Positions 37,183 through 45,559 of a DNA stretch of 64,000 nt are shown here, piece by piece (the first letter of the stretch is position 1; every line of letters starts with the position of its first letter). Source of the DNA: CAWEYO01 sp963813315. GTDB lineage: Bacteria; Pseudomonadota; Alphaproteobacteria; Rhizobiales; Rhizobiaceae. The translations under genes and the position numbers were made by a program. The DNA is taken from positions 62,001 to 126,000 of the forward strand of contig CAWEYO010000005.1 in NCBI GenBank assembly GCA_963813315.1. Reading direction: 5' to 3'. The notes under the pieces were generated by a model, which made no database searches, was not told where the DNA came from, and saw nothing but the letters and a program-made list of their open reading frames with translations.

Positions 37183-37330
37183 TAGGGTGTGTTGGTATTC
37201 AAGTCAGGCCGAGGCGAAAATGGCGGTTTTCGAGAACCGGCACGCAGCGTACGTTCGGGTACGTGAGTACCGGAAGCGGAGAAGACTGTCATTTGCAGAC
37301 CGGCATAACCTGAATACCAACACACCCTAA
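37183..37330. repeat. MITE-like repeat, family B (copy 1)
   Basis: A 148-bp unit with terminal inverted repeats of about 22 bp: TAGGGTGTGTTGGTATTCA on the left, TGAATACCAACACACCCTA on the right. The interior contains GGCGGTTTTCGAGAACCGGC and CGTACGTTCGGGTACGTGAG, both palindromic. It is repeated at 49998-50144. It lies between the truncated-looking sugar operon and the cyclopropane synthase gene, and the 170 bp after it (37331-37499) show no gene. Confidence 0.85.
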
Positions 37331-37499
37331 TTTGTCACTATTGCAGACTAGCTTAGCGTGGAGTCTTGGAAACGGCTTAAGGCTTCGGCAGCACGACCGC
37401 CCCCTCAACCGCCAACAGCTTGTCGAAGGTACAAGGAAATGGCAACAACGATTCTCTTTTGCCTTGATATCCGTCAGTCGCGGTGAAGCGCAACGCAAA

Positions 37500-38789
37500 T
37501 CAGCCGCCCGGTTCGCTGGTCGTCTGTGTAGGTCGAGGTGCGGTACTTGCATGCGACCGCTCGGCGCGAAGTTGAGCCATAGCGCGGGCGTCATCGACCA
37601 TGAAGTCGCGGACAATGGGCACGGCATCGCGAGCCGTCGACATCAGGAGTTGGAAAACCATGTTGGAGCCGTGGAGAAAGCCGAGTTCCGCCGCACAGAG
37701 GTAGAACTCCCACATGCGGCAGAACCGCTCGTCGTAGAGTGCCGCCGCCTGTGCACGGTTGGCTGCGAACCGCTCGCGCCAATGCCGAAGCGTGTAATAA
37801 TAATGCAGCCGCAGAACCTCCATATCCGCGACCCAAAGGCCCGCGCGCTCGGTTGCGGCAAACACCTCCGACAAAGCCGGCACATAACCTCCCGGGAAGA
37901 TGTACTTGCGAATGAATGGCCCGGTCGTGCCCGGAGGGCTCATGCGCCCGATGCAGTGAACGAACGCATAGCCATCGTCGGTGAGAAGCTCGCGGATCTT
38001 GCGAAAATACTCGTCGAAGTGCCCGATGCCGACATGTTCCATCATGCCAACTGAGACGACGCGGTCGAAACTCCCTTGGAGAGCACGATAATCTTGTTCC
38101 CTGAATTCGACGAGGTGGTCGACACCCGCCTCTTTGGCCCGATCGCGTGCGATACTGATCTGCTCGGGCGAGACGTTGATCGCGACGACACGGGCCCCGG
38201 TCGTTTGCGCGATATGGATCGCGAGCGAGCCCCAACCCGAGCCGATCTCGGCCACGCTCATCCCGGGCTGCAAGCGCAGCTTGGCTGTCGCGCGGACGAG
38301 TTTGTTGCGTTGGGCCTGCTCGAGCGTCTCGCGTTCGGGATCGAGGAACATGGCGCAGGAATAGTTGAGGCCCTCGTCCAGGAACAGGCGGTAGAGATCG
38401 ATCGAAAGGTCGTAGTGCGACCGAGCCTTAGTCGCTGCCACGCCGACGGGATTGGCCTGATGCCAGCGCCTCAGGCCGCGCCAAAGCTGTCGCACCAACT
38501 TCTGCGAGGCATGTGCGCCAAGACCGGCGCGATTGATCGAGAACAGGAGCAAAAGGTCCTCCACGCTCGATCCGTCCTCGAACGTGAAGGTGCCGTTCAT
38601 GTAGGCTTCGCCAGCATGAAGCTCGGGATTGAGAAACAGCTTGATATGCAGAGCGCGGTCGTGAAGGCGCGCCCGTACTGCAGGACCTGGGCCCTTGCCC
38701 CCGAACTCATGGATGCCGCCATCCGCATCGGTGAGATGCAGCGTGCCATGCTGGATGAATTTTGCGAGCAGGTTCGAGAGCAGCCGCAT
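37500..38789 (-). CDS. cfa: cyclopropane-fatty-acyl-phospholipid synthase
   Basis: A 429-residue SAM-dependent methyltransferase of the Cfa/mycolic acid synthase family. The first about 100 residues are a lipid-binding domain (IQHGTLHLTDADG). The methyltransferase core has motif I VAEIGSGWGSLAIHIA, then VVAINVSPEQISIA and DRVVSVGMMEHVGIGHF with the conserved Glu and His of bicarbonate-using Cfa enzymes. The C-terminal part has FIRKYIFPGGYVPALSEV and MVFQLLMS. It converts double bonds in membrane phospholipids to cyclopropane rings at the inner leaflet. It is a single gene. Length and motifs fit the family well. Confidence 0.93.
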   Translation of the reverse strand: MRLLSNLLAKFIQHGTLHLTDADGGIHEFGGKGPGPAVRARLHDRALHIKLFLNPELHAGEAYMNGTFTFEDGSSVEDLLLLFSINRAGLGAHASQKLVRQLWRGLRRWHQANPVGVAATKARSHYDLSIDLYRLFLDEGLNYSCAMFLDPERETLEQAQRNKLVRATAKLRLQPGMSVAEIGSGWGSLAIHIAQTTGARVVAINVSPEQISIARDRAKEAGVDHLVEFREQDYRALQGSFDRVVSVGMMEHVGIGHFDEYFRKIRELLTDDGYAFVHCIGRMSPPGTTGPFIRKYIFPGGYVPALSEVFAATERAGLWVADMEVLRLHYYYTLRHWRERFAANRAQAAALYDERFCRMWEFYLCAAELGFLHGSNMVFQLLMSTARDAVPIVRDFMVDDARAMAQLRAERSHASTAPRPTQTTSEPGG

Positions 38790-38869
38790 GACATTACCTT
38801 GGGCTATGAGTCATTGCACGGAAGGACGGCTTCGTCTTATTCAGGAAGTCCAGGTTGTTGGTCGTATCC

Positions 38870-38917
38870 TAGAGCATCGGACCCGAAAGTGGGAACCGGT
38901 TCGGGTCGATGCTTTAG
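38870..38917. repeat. half copy of repeat family A
   Basis: AGAGCATCGGACCCGAAAGTGGGAACCGGTTCGGGTCGATGCTTTA: the palindromic core of family A in the opposite orientation. Its right end (TAAAGCATCG on the minus strand) gives the stop codon of the metallo-hydrolase gene. Confidence 0.75.
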
Positions 38918-39666
38918 AGGTGGCAGCCCGGTAGGCGTTTGCCGGCGACATAGTCGTCGATGAGCTGGCGGTAACGCGTCGCACCGAAGCTGGGAAAATG
39001 GCCGCCATGCACGACGGAGACGGCAAGCGCGCGCATTCGATACAGCGTCCCGACGTAATCATCGACCCGGCTGTGATAGAGGTCGTCGATCAAGGGACCG
39101 TCATAGACGATGTCCCCGGACAGGAGGATGCCGGTCTTCCGTTCGTAGAGGGCGATGCCGCCTGGCGAGTGCCCGGGCGTATGGATGACCTCGAAGGCGC
39201 GATCGCCGAGATCGACCACGTCGCCTCCCTCGATCAGTCGTCCGGCCGGCGCGGACCGGATGCGGTAGCGCTTGGCGTCCCACCCTTCCGGGATGCCGTC
39301 GAACATGTCGTCGGTCGCGTATCGGTCAGCGACCGTCGACTCATTCGTCGGGTTGGCGAGGATGGCGGCTTCGGCCCGATGCACGCATCGTTGTGGGAAT
39401 TCATGATGAGACCCGATGTGATCGAAATGGGTGTGACTAGCCACGCAGACCAGCTGACGCTCGGCAACCAGCGTCACCTGGCGTCGCAGGCTGAAATGGC
39501 CGAGACCGGTATCGAGGAGAAGGTCGCGGTCGCGTCCACGTACGTGCCACATGTTGCAGCGGAAGAACGGCTTGATCCAGGGCTCATGGATCAGCGTCAC
39601 CCCGTCGGCCAAACGAATCGTCTCATACCATTGGTCGGAGCCAATGATCGGCAGAACGCCCATCAA
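38914..39666 (-). CDS. MBL-fold metallo-hydrolase
   Basis: A 250-residue metallo-beta-lactamase-fold enzyme: the HxHxDH motif SHTHFDHIGSHHEF near residue 80, HTPGHSPGG around residue 165, GILLSGDIVYDGPLID (bridging Asp) and VHGGHFPSFG (last His). It has two-zinc hydrolase chemistry, cytoplasmic, with unknown substrate. It starts two bases after the stop of the ATPase gene of the polyamine-type transporter, so it is very probably the last gene of that operon and may process the imported compound. The stop codon falls in a repeat. Confidence 0.9.
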   Translation of the reverse strand: MMGVLPIIGSDQWYETIRLADGVTLIHEPWIKPFFRCNMWHVRGRDRDLLLDTGLGHFSLRRQVTLVAERQLVCVASHTHFDHIGSHHEFPQRCVHRAEAAILANPTNESTVADRYATDDMFDGIPEGWDAKRYRIRSAPAGRLIEGGDVVDLGDRAFEVIHTPGHSPGGIALYERKTGILLSGDIVYDGPLIDDLYHSRVDDYVGTLYRMRALAVSVVHGGHFPSFGATRYRQLIDDYVAGKRLPGCHL

Positions 39667-39668
39667 GC

Positions 39669-40736
39669 TTACCTTTCGAGCAGAATGACATCCTTTGGCC
39701 GGCAGAATACCTCGACCATTTCCTCCGGCACGACCTGCATTCCCGGAGCCACCCTTGCAATGAAACAGACCTGCGGATCGACCCGCGAGACCGCCAGCAC
39801 GCGCTTGAAGCTGCCCTGGAACACCACGTCCTTCACTACGGCGCTACCGAGCGGCAGCCCGCCATCGATTGAACCGAGATAAAGATGCTCGGGACGGATC
39901 GCCATGGCTACCGGCGAAGCGTGCCTGCCGTCGTCGATGGGGATGCTGAATTCGCCGAGGGAGGTACGCACGCTGACAGCCCGGTCGGTAGTCCTTGTCA
40001 CCTCCCCCCGGAGCATCGTGCTCTCGCCCATGAAGCTAGCGGAAAAGCGTGTCGCCGGCCGCGCGTAAACCCTCTGCGGCGGACCTTCATCTTCGATCCG
40101 CCCCTGGTTCATGACGACGCAGTGATCGGCCAAGGCCATGGCCTCTTCCTGATCATGGGTGACGTGCACGAAGGCGGTGCCCACCCGTCTCTGGATCGCC
40201 TTCAGCTCGTCTTGCATCTGGCGGCGCAGCTTAAGGTCCAGCGCGCCCAACGGCTCGTCGAGTAGGAGAACCGCAGGCTGGACAACCAACGCTCTGGCAA
40301 GCGCCACGCGTTGACGCTGCCCCCCTGAAAGCTGGTGCGGCTTCCTGTCGAATGAGCCCTCAAGGCCGACCAGCCCCAGCGCTGCGCGGGTCCGCTCGCT
40401 GCGGACTGCGGAGGCGACGCCTTGCATACGCAGTCCGAAACCGACATTGCCGCCGACGGTCATGTGCGGGAACAGCGCGTAGTCCTGAAAAACCGTGGTC
40501 GTGGGGCGTCTGGCGGGCGGCAGGGCCGTGCAATCCTTTCCGCGAATGAAGACCTTGCCCTCACCTGGAACCAGGAAGCCACCCAGAATGGAAAGCAGCG
40601 TTGTCTTGCCCGAGCCGGATGGACCAAGAAGTACTGTGTAGCTGCCGGCCTCGACCGTCAGAGCGATGCCCGTCAATGCGGCATGATTGCCGAACCGATG
40701 CGAAACGCCGCGCACCTCGACTAGCGGCGAGCTCAC
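39669..40736 (-). CDS. ABC transporter ATP-binding protein, polyamine/Fe3+ type
   Basis: A 355-residue ATPase of the PotA/CysA family. Walker A GPSGSGKTTLL, Q-loop VFQDYALFPHMTV, signature LSGGQRQRVALARAL, Walker B LLLDEPLGALD and H-loop VHVTHDQEEA are all intact. The C-terminal about 110 residues are a TOBE domain. Start: GTG 40736, which overlaps the stop of the permease gene (GTGA); a longer frame upstream only re-reads the permease. It powers the importer made by the next three genes. Confidence 0.93.
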   Translation of the reverse strand: MSSPLVEVRGVSHRFGNHAALTGIALTVEAGSYTVLLGPSGSGKTTLLSILGGFLVPGEGKVFIRGKDCTALPPARRPTTTVFQDYALFPHMTVGGNVGFGLRMQGVASAVRSERTRAALGLVGLEGSFDRKPHQLSGGQRQRVALARALVVQPAVLLLDEPLGALDLKLRRQMQDELKAIQRRVGTAFVHVTHDQEEAMALADHCVVMNQGRIEDEGPPQRVYARPATRFSASFMGESTMLRGEVTRTTDRAVSVRTSLGEFSIPIDDGRHASPVAMAIRPEHLYLGSIDGGLPLGSAVVKDVVFQGSFKRVLAVSRVDPQVCFIARVAPGMQVVPEEMVEVFCRPKDVILLER

Positions 40737-41506
40737 TTTTGCCTCCCGCGAAATAGCAAGACCTCGAACAGCACGGCCAGCAAGATCGAAACGGCGAACA
40801 CCAGTGAACCAACCGCATTGGTCTTCGGGTTGAGGCCGGAACGCAGGAGGTTCCAGATCTCCACCGGCAGGGTTGTCTCGAATTGGGTTAGTAGGAAGGC
40901 GATTACGAACTCGTCCCACGAGAACGTCATCGACAGGAAGAAACCCGCGAACAGCGCCGGCGCCATGACGGGGACAGTTATAAGCGTCAATACCTTCCAT
41001 TCGGGCGCGCCGAGGTCGCGCGCCGCACGCTCGATGTTTATCTGATGGCCGCCCATCTGACTGTAGGCGATGGCGAAGCAGAGCGGCATGTTTATCACCA
41101 CGTGCCCGATGCCGGCTGCCAGTAGCGATTTAGGAACACCGACGGCATTGAACAGCACCAACAGACCCATGCCGATGATCAGATAGCTCACCATCAGCGG
41201 CAGTGTGATCATGCCACGCAGAAAAGCCGAGCCGGGCAATGCAAAACGCGCAAATCCCCAGGCCGCGAGAAAACCCAACGTGACTGCGGCAAGCGAAGAG
41301 AGCAGGGCAACAACGACCGAGTTGACCAGCGCGGAGGTCAGACGCGCATCGCCCAGCACGGCCTCAAACCACCGCAAGGACGGGCCGCTAAAGGGCGGAA
41401 TGGGGAATGCGGTCGACTGCAAGGAGAAGAGCACCAGAACCGCTACCGGCAGGAAGATGAACACATATATGGCGAGCGCGTAGAGGACCGACGCAATCTT
41501 GACCAC
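40733..41506 (-). CDS. ABC transporter permease, PotC-like
   Basis: A 257-residue inner-membrane protein with six predicted helices, starting ASVLYALAIYVFIFLPVAVLVLFS and carrying the EAA loop IERAARDLGAPEWKVLTLITVPV. The pattern FSWDEFVIAFLLTQFETTLPVEIW is typical of PotC. It starts (GTG) 13 bases after the PotB-type gene ends and overlaps the ATPase gene by four bases, which indicates translational coupling. Confidence 0.93.
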   Translation of the reverse strand: MVKIASVLYALAIYVFIFLPVAVLVLFSLQSTAFPIPPFSGPSLRWFEAVLGDARLTSALVNSVVVALLSSLAAVTLGFLAAWGFARFALPGSAFLRGMITLPLMVSYLIIGMGLLVLFNAVGVPKSLLAAGIGHVVINMPLCFAIAYSQMGGHQINIERAARDLGAPEWKVLTLITVPVMAPALFAGFFLSMTFSWDEFVIAFLLTQFETTLPVEIWNLLRSGLNPKTNAVGSLVFAVSILLAVLFEVLLFRGRQK

Positions 41507-41519
41507 AGGCCGCCCATTG

Positions 41520-42362
41520 TCAGACCCGCTCGATCTTCAGCCAGCGCGCGCAGGCCAAATATGCGACCGTGACCACTGCCATCAGGATGATCGAGAGCGC
41601 CGAAGCGAGCGGGAAGTCGCCCCGCCTGCTGATCTGCATCATGATGAGCTGCGGCATCAGGAGCTCGTTGTTGCCGCCGAGGATCTGCGGGGTGATGTAG
41701 TCGCCGATGCAGAGCACGAAAGTCAGGAAAGCGCCGACCATGATGCCTGGCAAGGTTAGCGGCAACACCACATGGAGGAAGGTTCGAACCGGCCCTGCGC
41801 CCAGGTCGGCGGCCGCCCTGCGGTAACTCGGGCCGAGTTGCTTGAGATTGGCGAAGATTGTCAGGGTAAGCAACATGACGAAGAAATGGACGAAGCCGAC
41901 GACCGTGGCAAAGCGTGTATTGGCGAGTTGCACCGGCTCGGAAACAAGCCCGGCTCCAACAAGTGCATTGTTGATCGCGCCGTTGCGAGCAAGCAAGAGG
42001 AGCCAGGAATAGGAGCGAACCACATAGGAGGTCCAAAACGGCAGAACGGCCAGCATCAGCGCCAGACGTTGCCAACGCGCCGGCACCTGCTCAGCGAGAA
42101 TCCAGGCGAACGGATAGGCGAGTATCACCGACACAACGGTTACGATGGCCGTGACCTCCAGCGAGTTCACCATCGCCTGCCGGTAGGCCGGGTTAGCGAA
42201 GAACTGTCCATAGTTGCTGACTGTCCATCCGCCGGCTCCAAGCTCGGTCAGGCTCGCCAGGGCCATCGCGGTGAAGGGGAGCACGAAAAAGACCAACGTC
42301 CAGCCCAGCGCCGGCGTGACCAGCGCCCAAGGCAGGAGGCGTTGCGAGGACCCTGGTTGCAC
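41520..42362 (-). CDS. ABC transporter permease, PotB-like
   Basis: A 280-residue inner-membrane protein with six helices (TPALGWTLVFFVLPFTAMAL first) and an EAA loop YRRAAADLGAGPVRTFLHVVLPL. The conserved FLTFVLCIGDYITPQILGG is typical for PotB/spermidine permease subunits. It lies 12 bp after the binding-protein gene. It pairs with the PotC-like subunit to form the channel. Confidence 0.93.
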   Translation of the reverse strand: MQPGSSQRLLPWALVTPALGWTLVFFVLPFTAMALASLTELGAGGWTVSNYGQFFANPAYRQAMVNSLEVTAIVTVVSVILAYPFAWILAEQVPARWQRLALMLAVLPFWTSYVVRSYSWLLLLARNGAINNALVGAGLVSEPVQLANTRFATVVGFVHFFVMLLTLTIFANLKQLGPSYRRAAADLGAGPVRTFLHVVLPLTLPGIMVGAFLTFVLCIGDYITPQILGGNNELLMPQLIMMQISRRGDFPLASALSIILMAVVTVAYLACARWLKIERV

Positions 42363-42374
42363 CGGCGCAGCCGC

Positions 42375-43448
42375 TCACTGCGCCTGCATCATCTCCGTCC
42401 AGGCATCCTGCATCTTCTTGTCGAGGTCGGCGTTGGGCGCGGGATAAGGCTGGGCGCGGGCGAGGAAGGCGGGCTGCTCGTCGAAGCGCAACGTCTTCTT
42501 CTGCTCATCAGTCAGCGCGGCCTTGGCGTTCGCCGGCATCCCCCAATAACAGGACGAGGTCGCCAGACGTGCCTGTCCTTCGGGGCTCAGAACGTACTGG
42601 ATGAACTTCAATGCGAGGTCCTTGTTTTTGGAATCCTTGAACATCGCAAGAGATTGCGACCACAGGACAGCTCCTTCCTTGGGAATCGTGAAATCCATGG
42701 CAGGGTTTTCCTTGGCCAGCCCGGCCGTCACAAATTCGCCGCCGCCGACGATGACATCCACTTCGCCGGTCGCCAACGCGGTCTGGCTGGCGACAATCTC
42801 TCCGACCAACTTGGCATTCGCCTTCATCTTCAGGAGCACGTCCTTGATGGCCGGGAGGTCAGCCTCCGTCAGCTCCGACGTCTTCTTTCCGACCGCCAGC
42901 GCGGCCATGCCGATCACCGGCAGGTAGTAGTCGTATATTGCTATCCGGCCCTTATATTTGTCGCCTGTGAGCGACGCCAACGACTGCATGTCGGCTGGAT
43001 CAACCTTGGTGTTGTTGAAGCTGATCGTGTTGTAGCCGAATTTTTCGGTGATTCCGTAGCGTTTGCCATCGACCACGGTCGACCCATCCATCCTCACCTC
43101 GGGGAAAAGGTCGGCAAGCGGAAGCTTGTCCTCCGGCAGCGGCTCAAAAAGTCCCTTCTCGACACCGCGCGGCACATCGATCGAATCGATCACCATGACA
43201 TCCCAATCGCCGGGCTGCGACTGTTCGACAATCGCCAGGCCCGCGCCGGTGCCTTCGAATTCCTTGACTTTTACCTTGACGTGATTTGCTTCCTCGAATG
43301 GCGCCAAAAGCGCCGGGTCGGCATGGTCGCACCAGATCAGCGCATTGAGTTCCTGCGCGGCGAGCGACCCTGCGTTTGCAACCAGCAGCGCCCCAGCCGC
43401 GGCGGCGCCGGCGGCCTTTTTCCAGATGGACTGCGGAATGGTTGACAT
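42375..43448 (-). CDS. ABC transporter substrate-binding protein, PotD/spermidine type
   Basis: A 357-residue periplasmic protein, first gene of a five-gene operon (binding protein, two permeases, ATPase, metallo-hydrolase). The signal peptide ends near residue 31 (NAGSLAAQ). The SBP family 1/PotD fold follows: LNALIWCDHADPALLAPFEEANHVKVKVKEFEGTGAGLAIV, GDWDVMVIDSIDVPR, YGITEKFGYNTISFNN. It should bind a polyamine or another cationic compound in the periplasm. Exact ligand unknown. Confidence 0.92.
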   Translation of the reverse strand: MSTIPQSIWKKAAGAAAAGALLVANAGSLAAQELNALIWCDHADPALLAPFEEANHVKVKVKEFEGTGAGLAIVEQSQPGDWDVMVIDSIDVPRGVEKGLFEPLPEDKLPLADLFPEVRMDGSTVVDGKRYGITEKFGYNTISFNNTKVDPADMQSLASLTGDKYKGRIAIYDYYLPVIGMAALAVGKKTSELTEADLPAIKDVLLKMKANAKLVGEIVASQTALATGEVDVIVGGGEFVTAGLAKENPAMDFTIPKEGAVLWSQSLAMFKDSKNKDLALKFIQYVLSPEGQARLATSSCYWGMPANAKAALTDEQKKTLRFDEQPAFLARAQPYPAPNADLDKKMQDAWTEMMQAQ

Positions 43449-43655
43449 GCCTGTTCCTCCCTGCCTTTTCGCCTGTTAAAAAACTGAACCAATTCCAACG
43501 CAAAAATCTGGCCCTTCTGCGACGCTCCAGGTGAGACGGGATGAGCCCGGCATGATGCAACAGCTCGGCGTTGTCGCGGGGGACCGTCCGCAACGACGGG
43601 AGAAGGCGGTCGCAGCGCGGTGCGCCTTCCTCAAATCCCATTCAGTCGCGATGCA

Positions 43656-45203
43656 TCATGCAGGAAGTTCGGCAGGAGGTTCGAGCTCAGCCTCCTGCTT
43701 TGGCCCGACGATGGCAAGGCCGAGAACCATGAGCGCCAATCCAACCCAATTCCACAGCGATATGGACTCGCGCAGCAACAGGACGCTCCAGACTATGCCG
43801 AAAAACGTGATGGCATACGAGCACTGGCTCGCGAATACTGAACCCGTCGACTTCGTCAGGACGATTGTCAGTACGCCGCCAACCGTGACGATTCCCGTCA
43901 TCATCAAAATCACCAACATGAATTGCGGGTCACCGACAAAGTCACGGGTCGTCGCAAAATCACCTGTCAGCCATACGATCGGAAATGTGGTGAGTGCCGA
44001 CATCGCCATGACAATCCCCCAGGAGGCTTCGAGATCGAGGTAAGTCGGCAGTCGCGTTGCCAGGAGGATGTAGACCAAGGCATAGATGGCCGGAACGGCC
44101 AGTGCCGCCATATACCAAACCCAGGTTCCACCGCCGGAATCCTGATGACCGCTGTAGACGATGATGCAGACCGCTGCCACTCCGAGAAACACGCCAAAAA
44201 GCCGCTTGAAATCGGCAAATTCGATACCGGTAGCCGATGCAAAGAAGAAGACAAGGAAATTGTCCATGGCCAGGATCATCGCGACGGTGCTCGCCGGCAA
44301 GTTCGCTGTCGCCCAGAACAACAGGACTTCCGCCAGTGAGCCGATCGCTCCAAGAACTATCAGATACACCAGGTCCTTTCGCGCGACGCGCTTCAACCTG
44401 CCTCTGGAGAGTGCGATCGAGATCAGCAATGCACCTCCCAGCAGGTTCATCCAGAACGAGAGCGCCCAGGGATGCGCGCCACTGAAGGAGGCAACGCGCG
44501 AAAGCGGCGTGAGGAGGCCATAGAGAGCCCCGATGGCGAGGAGCAGGAAACCGCCACGAAGCGTTGCAATCCTCGCCCGGAAAGCGCGCTCGCGCTCGTA
44601 GACCTGCTGCGCCATCGACAGGAATACCCTGGCGAGCTTGCCCAACGCATCGCTGCGGCCGGACACCTCCTGGATGTCGAGCTTGGACGGATTGAAATTG
44701 CCGGCCTCCAGCACCGCAGCCGCCAGGCTGAGACGCTCGACCTGATTCAGGTACTCGAGTTCAAGATCGCGCAGACGTTTCTTCTCGATGCCCGCGCCAA
44801 GCCGCGCCTTGAGGAGAACCGGATCAAAATCCTTTGGCAGAAAATCTTCCGCGCCCAGTTCTATGCCGCGCACCACGCTGTCCATGTCGTCATCCAACGA
44901 CGAAATGACTATGACCGGGATGTCCCTCAGACGGACGCTCGATTTCATGGTCTGGAGCACTTCAAACCCTGACATTCCGGGCATCACGATATCAAGCAGC
45001 ACGACGTCGATTGCGCCCCTGGAAAGCTCTTCGAGCGCAGAAGGCCCATCCGGTTTGCAGATTGGTTCATGACCAAGCTTCTTGACCGCAAGACTTATCT
45101 TCAAGAGGTTGGTCTTGTGATCATCGACAATGAGAACGCGCGCTCCTCGTCCGGCGTGTTCCCGGCGCACCGTTTCCGCTGCTTCCCGGTTCATCTTGCC
45201 CAT
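43656..45203 (-). CDS. response-regulator receiver domain fused to an EamA/DMT transporter
   Basis: A 515-residue protein with an unusual two-part build. Residues 20-145 are a complete CheY-like receiver: acidic pair Asp27-Asp28, phospho-acceptor Asp71 (VVLLDIVMPGMSG), Ser101 and Lys124. Residues about 146-212 form a helical linker (LELEYLNQVERLSLAAAVLEAG; SDALGKLARVFLSMAQQVYERERAF). Residues about 213-505 are ten hydrophobic helices in two EamA repeats (GGFLLLAIGALYGLLTPLSRVASFSG; ALMVLGLAIVGP at the end). EamA/DMT proteins carry small metabolites out of or into the cell. It is the last gene of a phosphorelay operon, its start overlapping the Hpt gene by 13 bases. Phosphorylation-gated transport is inference. 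Confidence 0.93.
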   Translation of the reverse strand: MGKMNREAAETVRREHAGRGARVLIVDDHKTNLLKISLAVKKLGHEPICKPDGPSALEELSRGAIDVVLLDIVMPGMSGFEVLQTMKSSVRLRDIPVIVISSLDDDMDSVVRGIELGAEDFLPKDFDPVLLKARLGAGIEKKRLRDLELEYLNQVERLSLAAAVLEAGNFNPSKLDIQEVSGRSDALGKLARVFLSMAQQVYERERAFRARIATLRGGFLLLAIGALYGLLTPLSRVASFSGAHPWALSFWMNLLGGALLISIALSRGRLKRVARKDLVYLIVLGAIGSLAEVLLFWATANLPASTVAMILAMDNFLVFFFASATGIEFADFKRLFGVFLGVAAVCIIVYSGHQDSGGGTWVWYMAALAVPAIYALVYILLATRLPTYLDLEASWGIVMAMSALTTFPIVWLTGDFATTRDFVGDPQFMLVILMMTGIVTVGGVLTIVLTKSTGSVFASQCSYAITFFGIVWSVLLLRESISLWNWVGLALMVLGLAIVGPKQEAELEPPAELPA

Positions 45204-45559
45204 TCTCCCCGCTTCAATGTCGCGAGGTATCCATCAAGTTCGTGCCGGGCCGGCGCGTACGCGGCGGCGATGCCATCGACATGGGCCGCGGCCTTGTCGG
45301 GCAGCTTTTCCCGGCATGCTTTTTCCAGCGTTTCGCATAGGCTGGAAAGCTGGTCCGCGCCAAAATCCCTGGCGCTCGACTTCAGGGTGTGCGCGGCGCG
45401 GCCCAGAACCACTCGGTCCCTCGAATCGGCCGCCCCCTGCATCTGAACGAGGAGTAGGGGTGCTTCCTCGAGGAAGCTCTCGATGAGTTCTGCGAGCGAG
45501 TCGGGGTTCTCCCCGATTACATCAAAGAGCCTGTGGAGTGCTTCGCGTGCGATTGTCAT
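45191..45559 (-). CDS. histidine phosphotransfer (Hpt) protein
   Basis: A 122-residue four-helix protein with the Hpt motif AAHTLKSSARDFGA; the phosphorylated residue is His57 counted from ATG 45559. The start overlaps the stop of the kinase gene (TGATG), and its 3' end overlaps the next gene by 13 bases, so the three proteins are translationally coupled. It should carry the phosphate from the last receiver of the hybrid kinase to the receiver of the EamA fusion. A TTG three bases upstream is an alternative start. It is cytoplasmic. Confidence 0.92.
   Translation of the reverse strand: MTIAREALHRLFDVIGENPDSLAELIESFLEEAPLLLVQMQGAADSRDRVVLGRAAHTLKSSARDFGADQLSSLCETLEKACREKLPDKAAAHVDGIAAAYAPARHELDGYLATLKRGEWAR

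Noticed and set aside
41772..43445. A 557-residue open frame on the plus strand
   Set aside because: Antisense to the PotB- and PotD-like genes, which have clear signal peptide, domains and coupled spacing. The plus frame has none.
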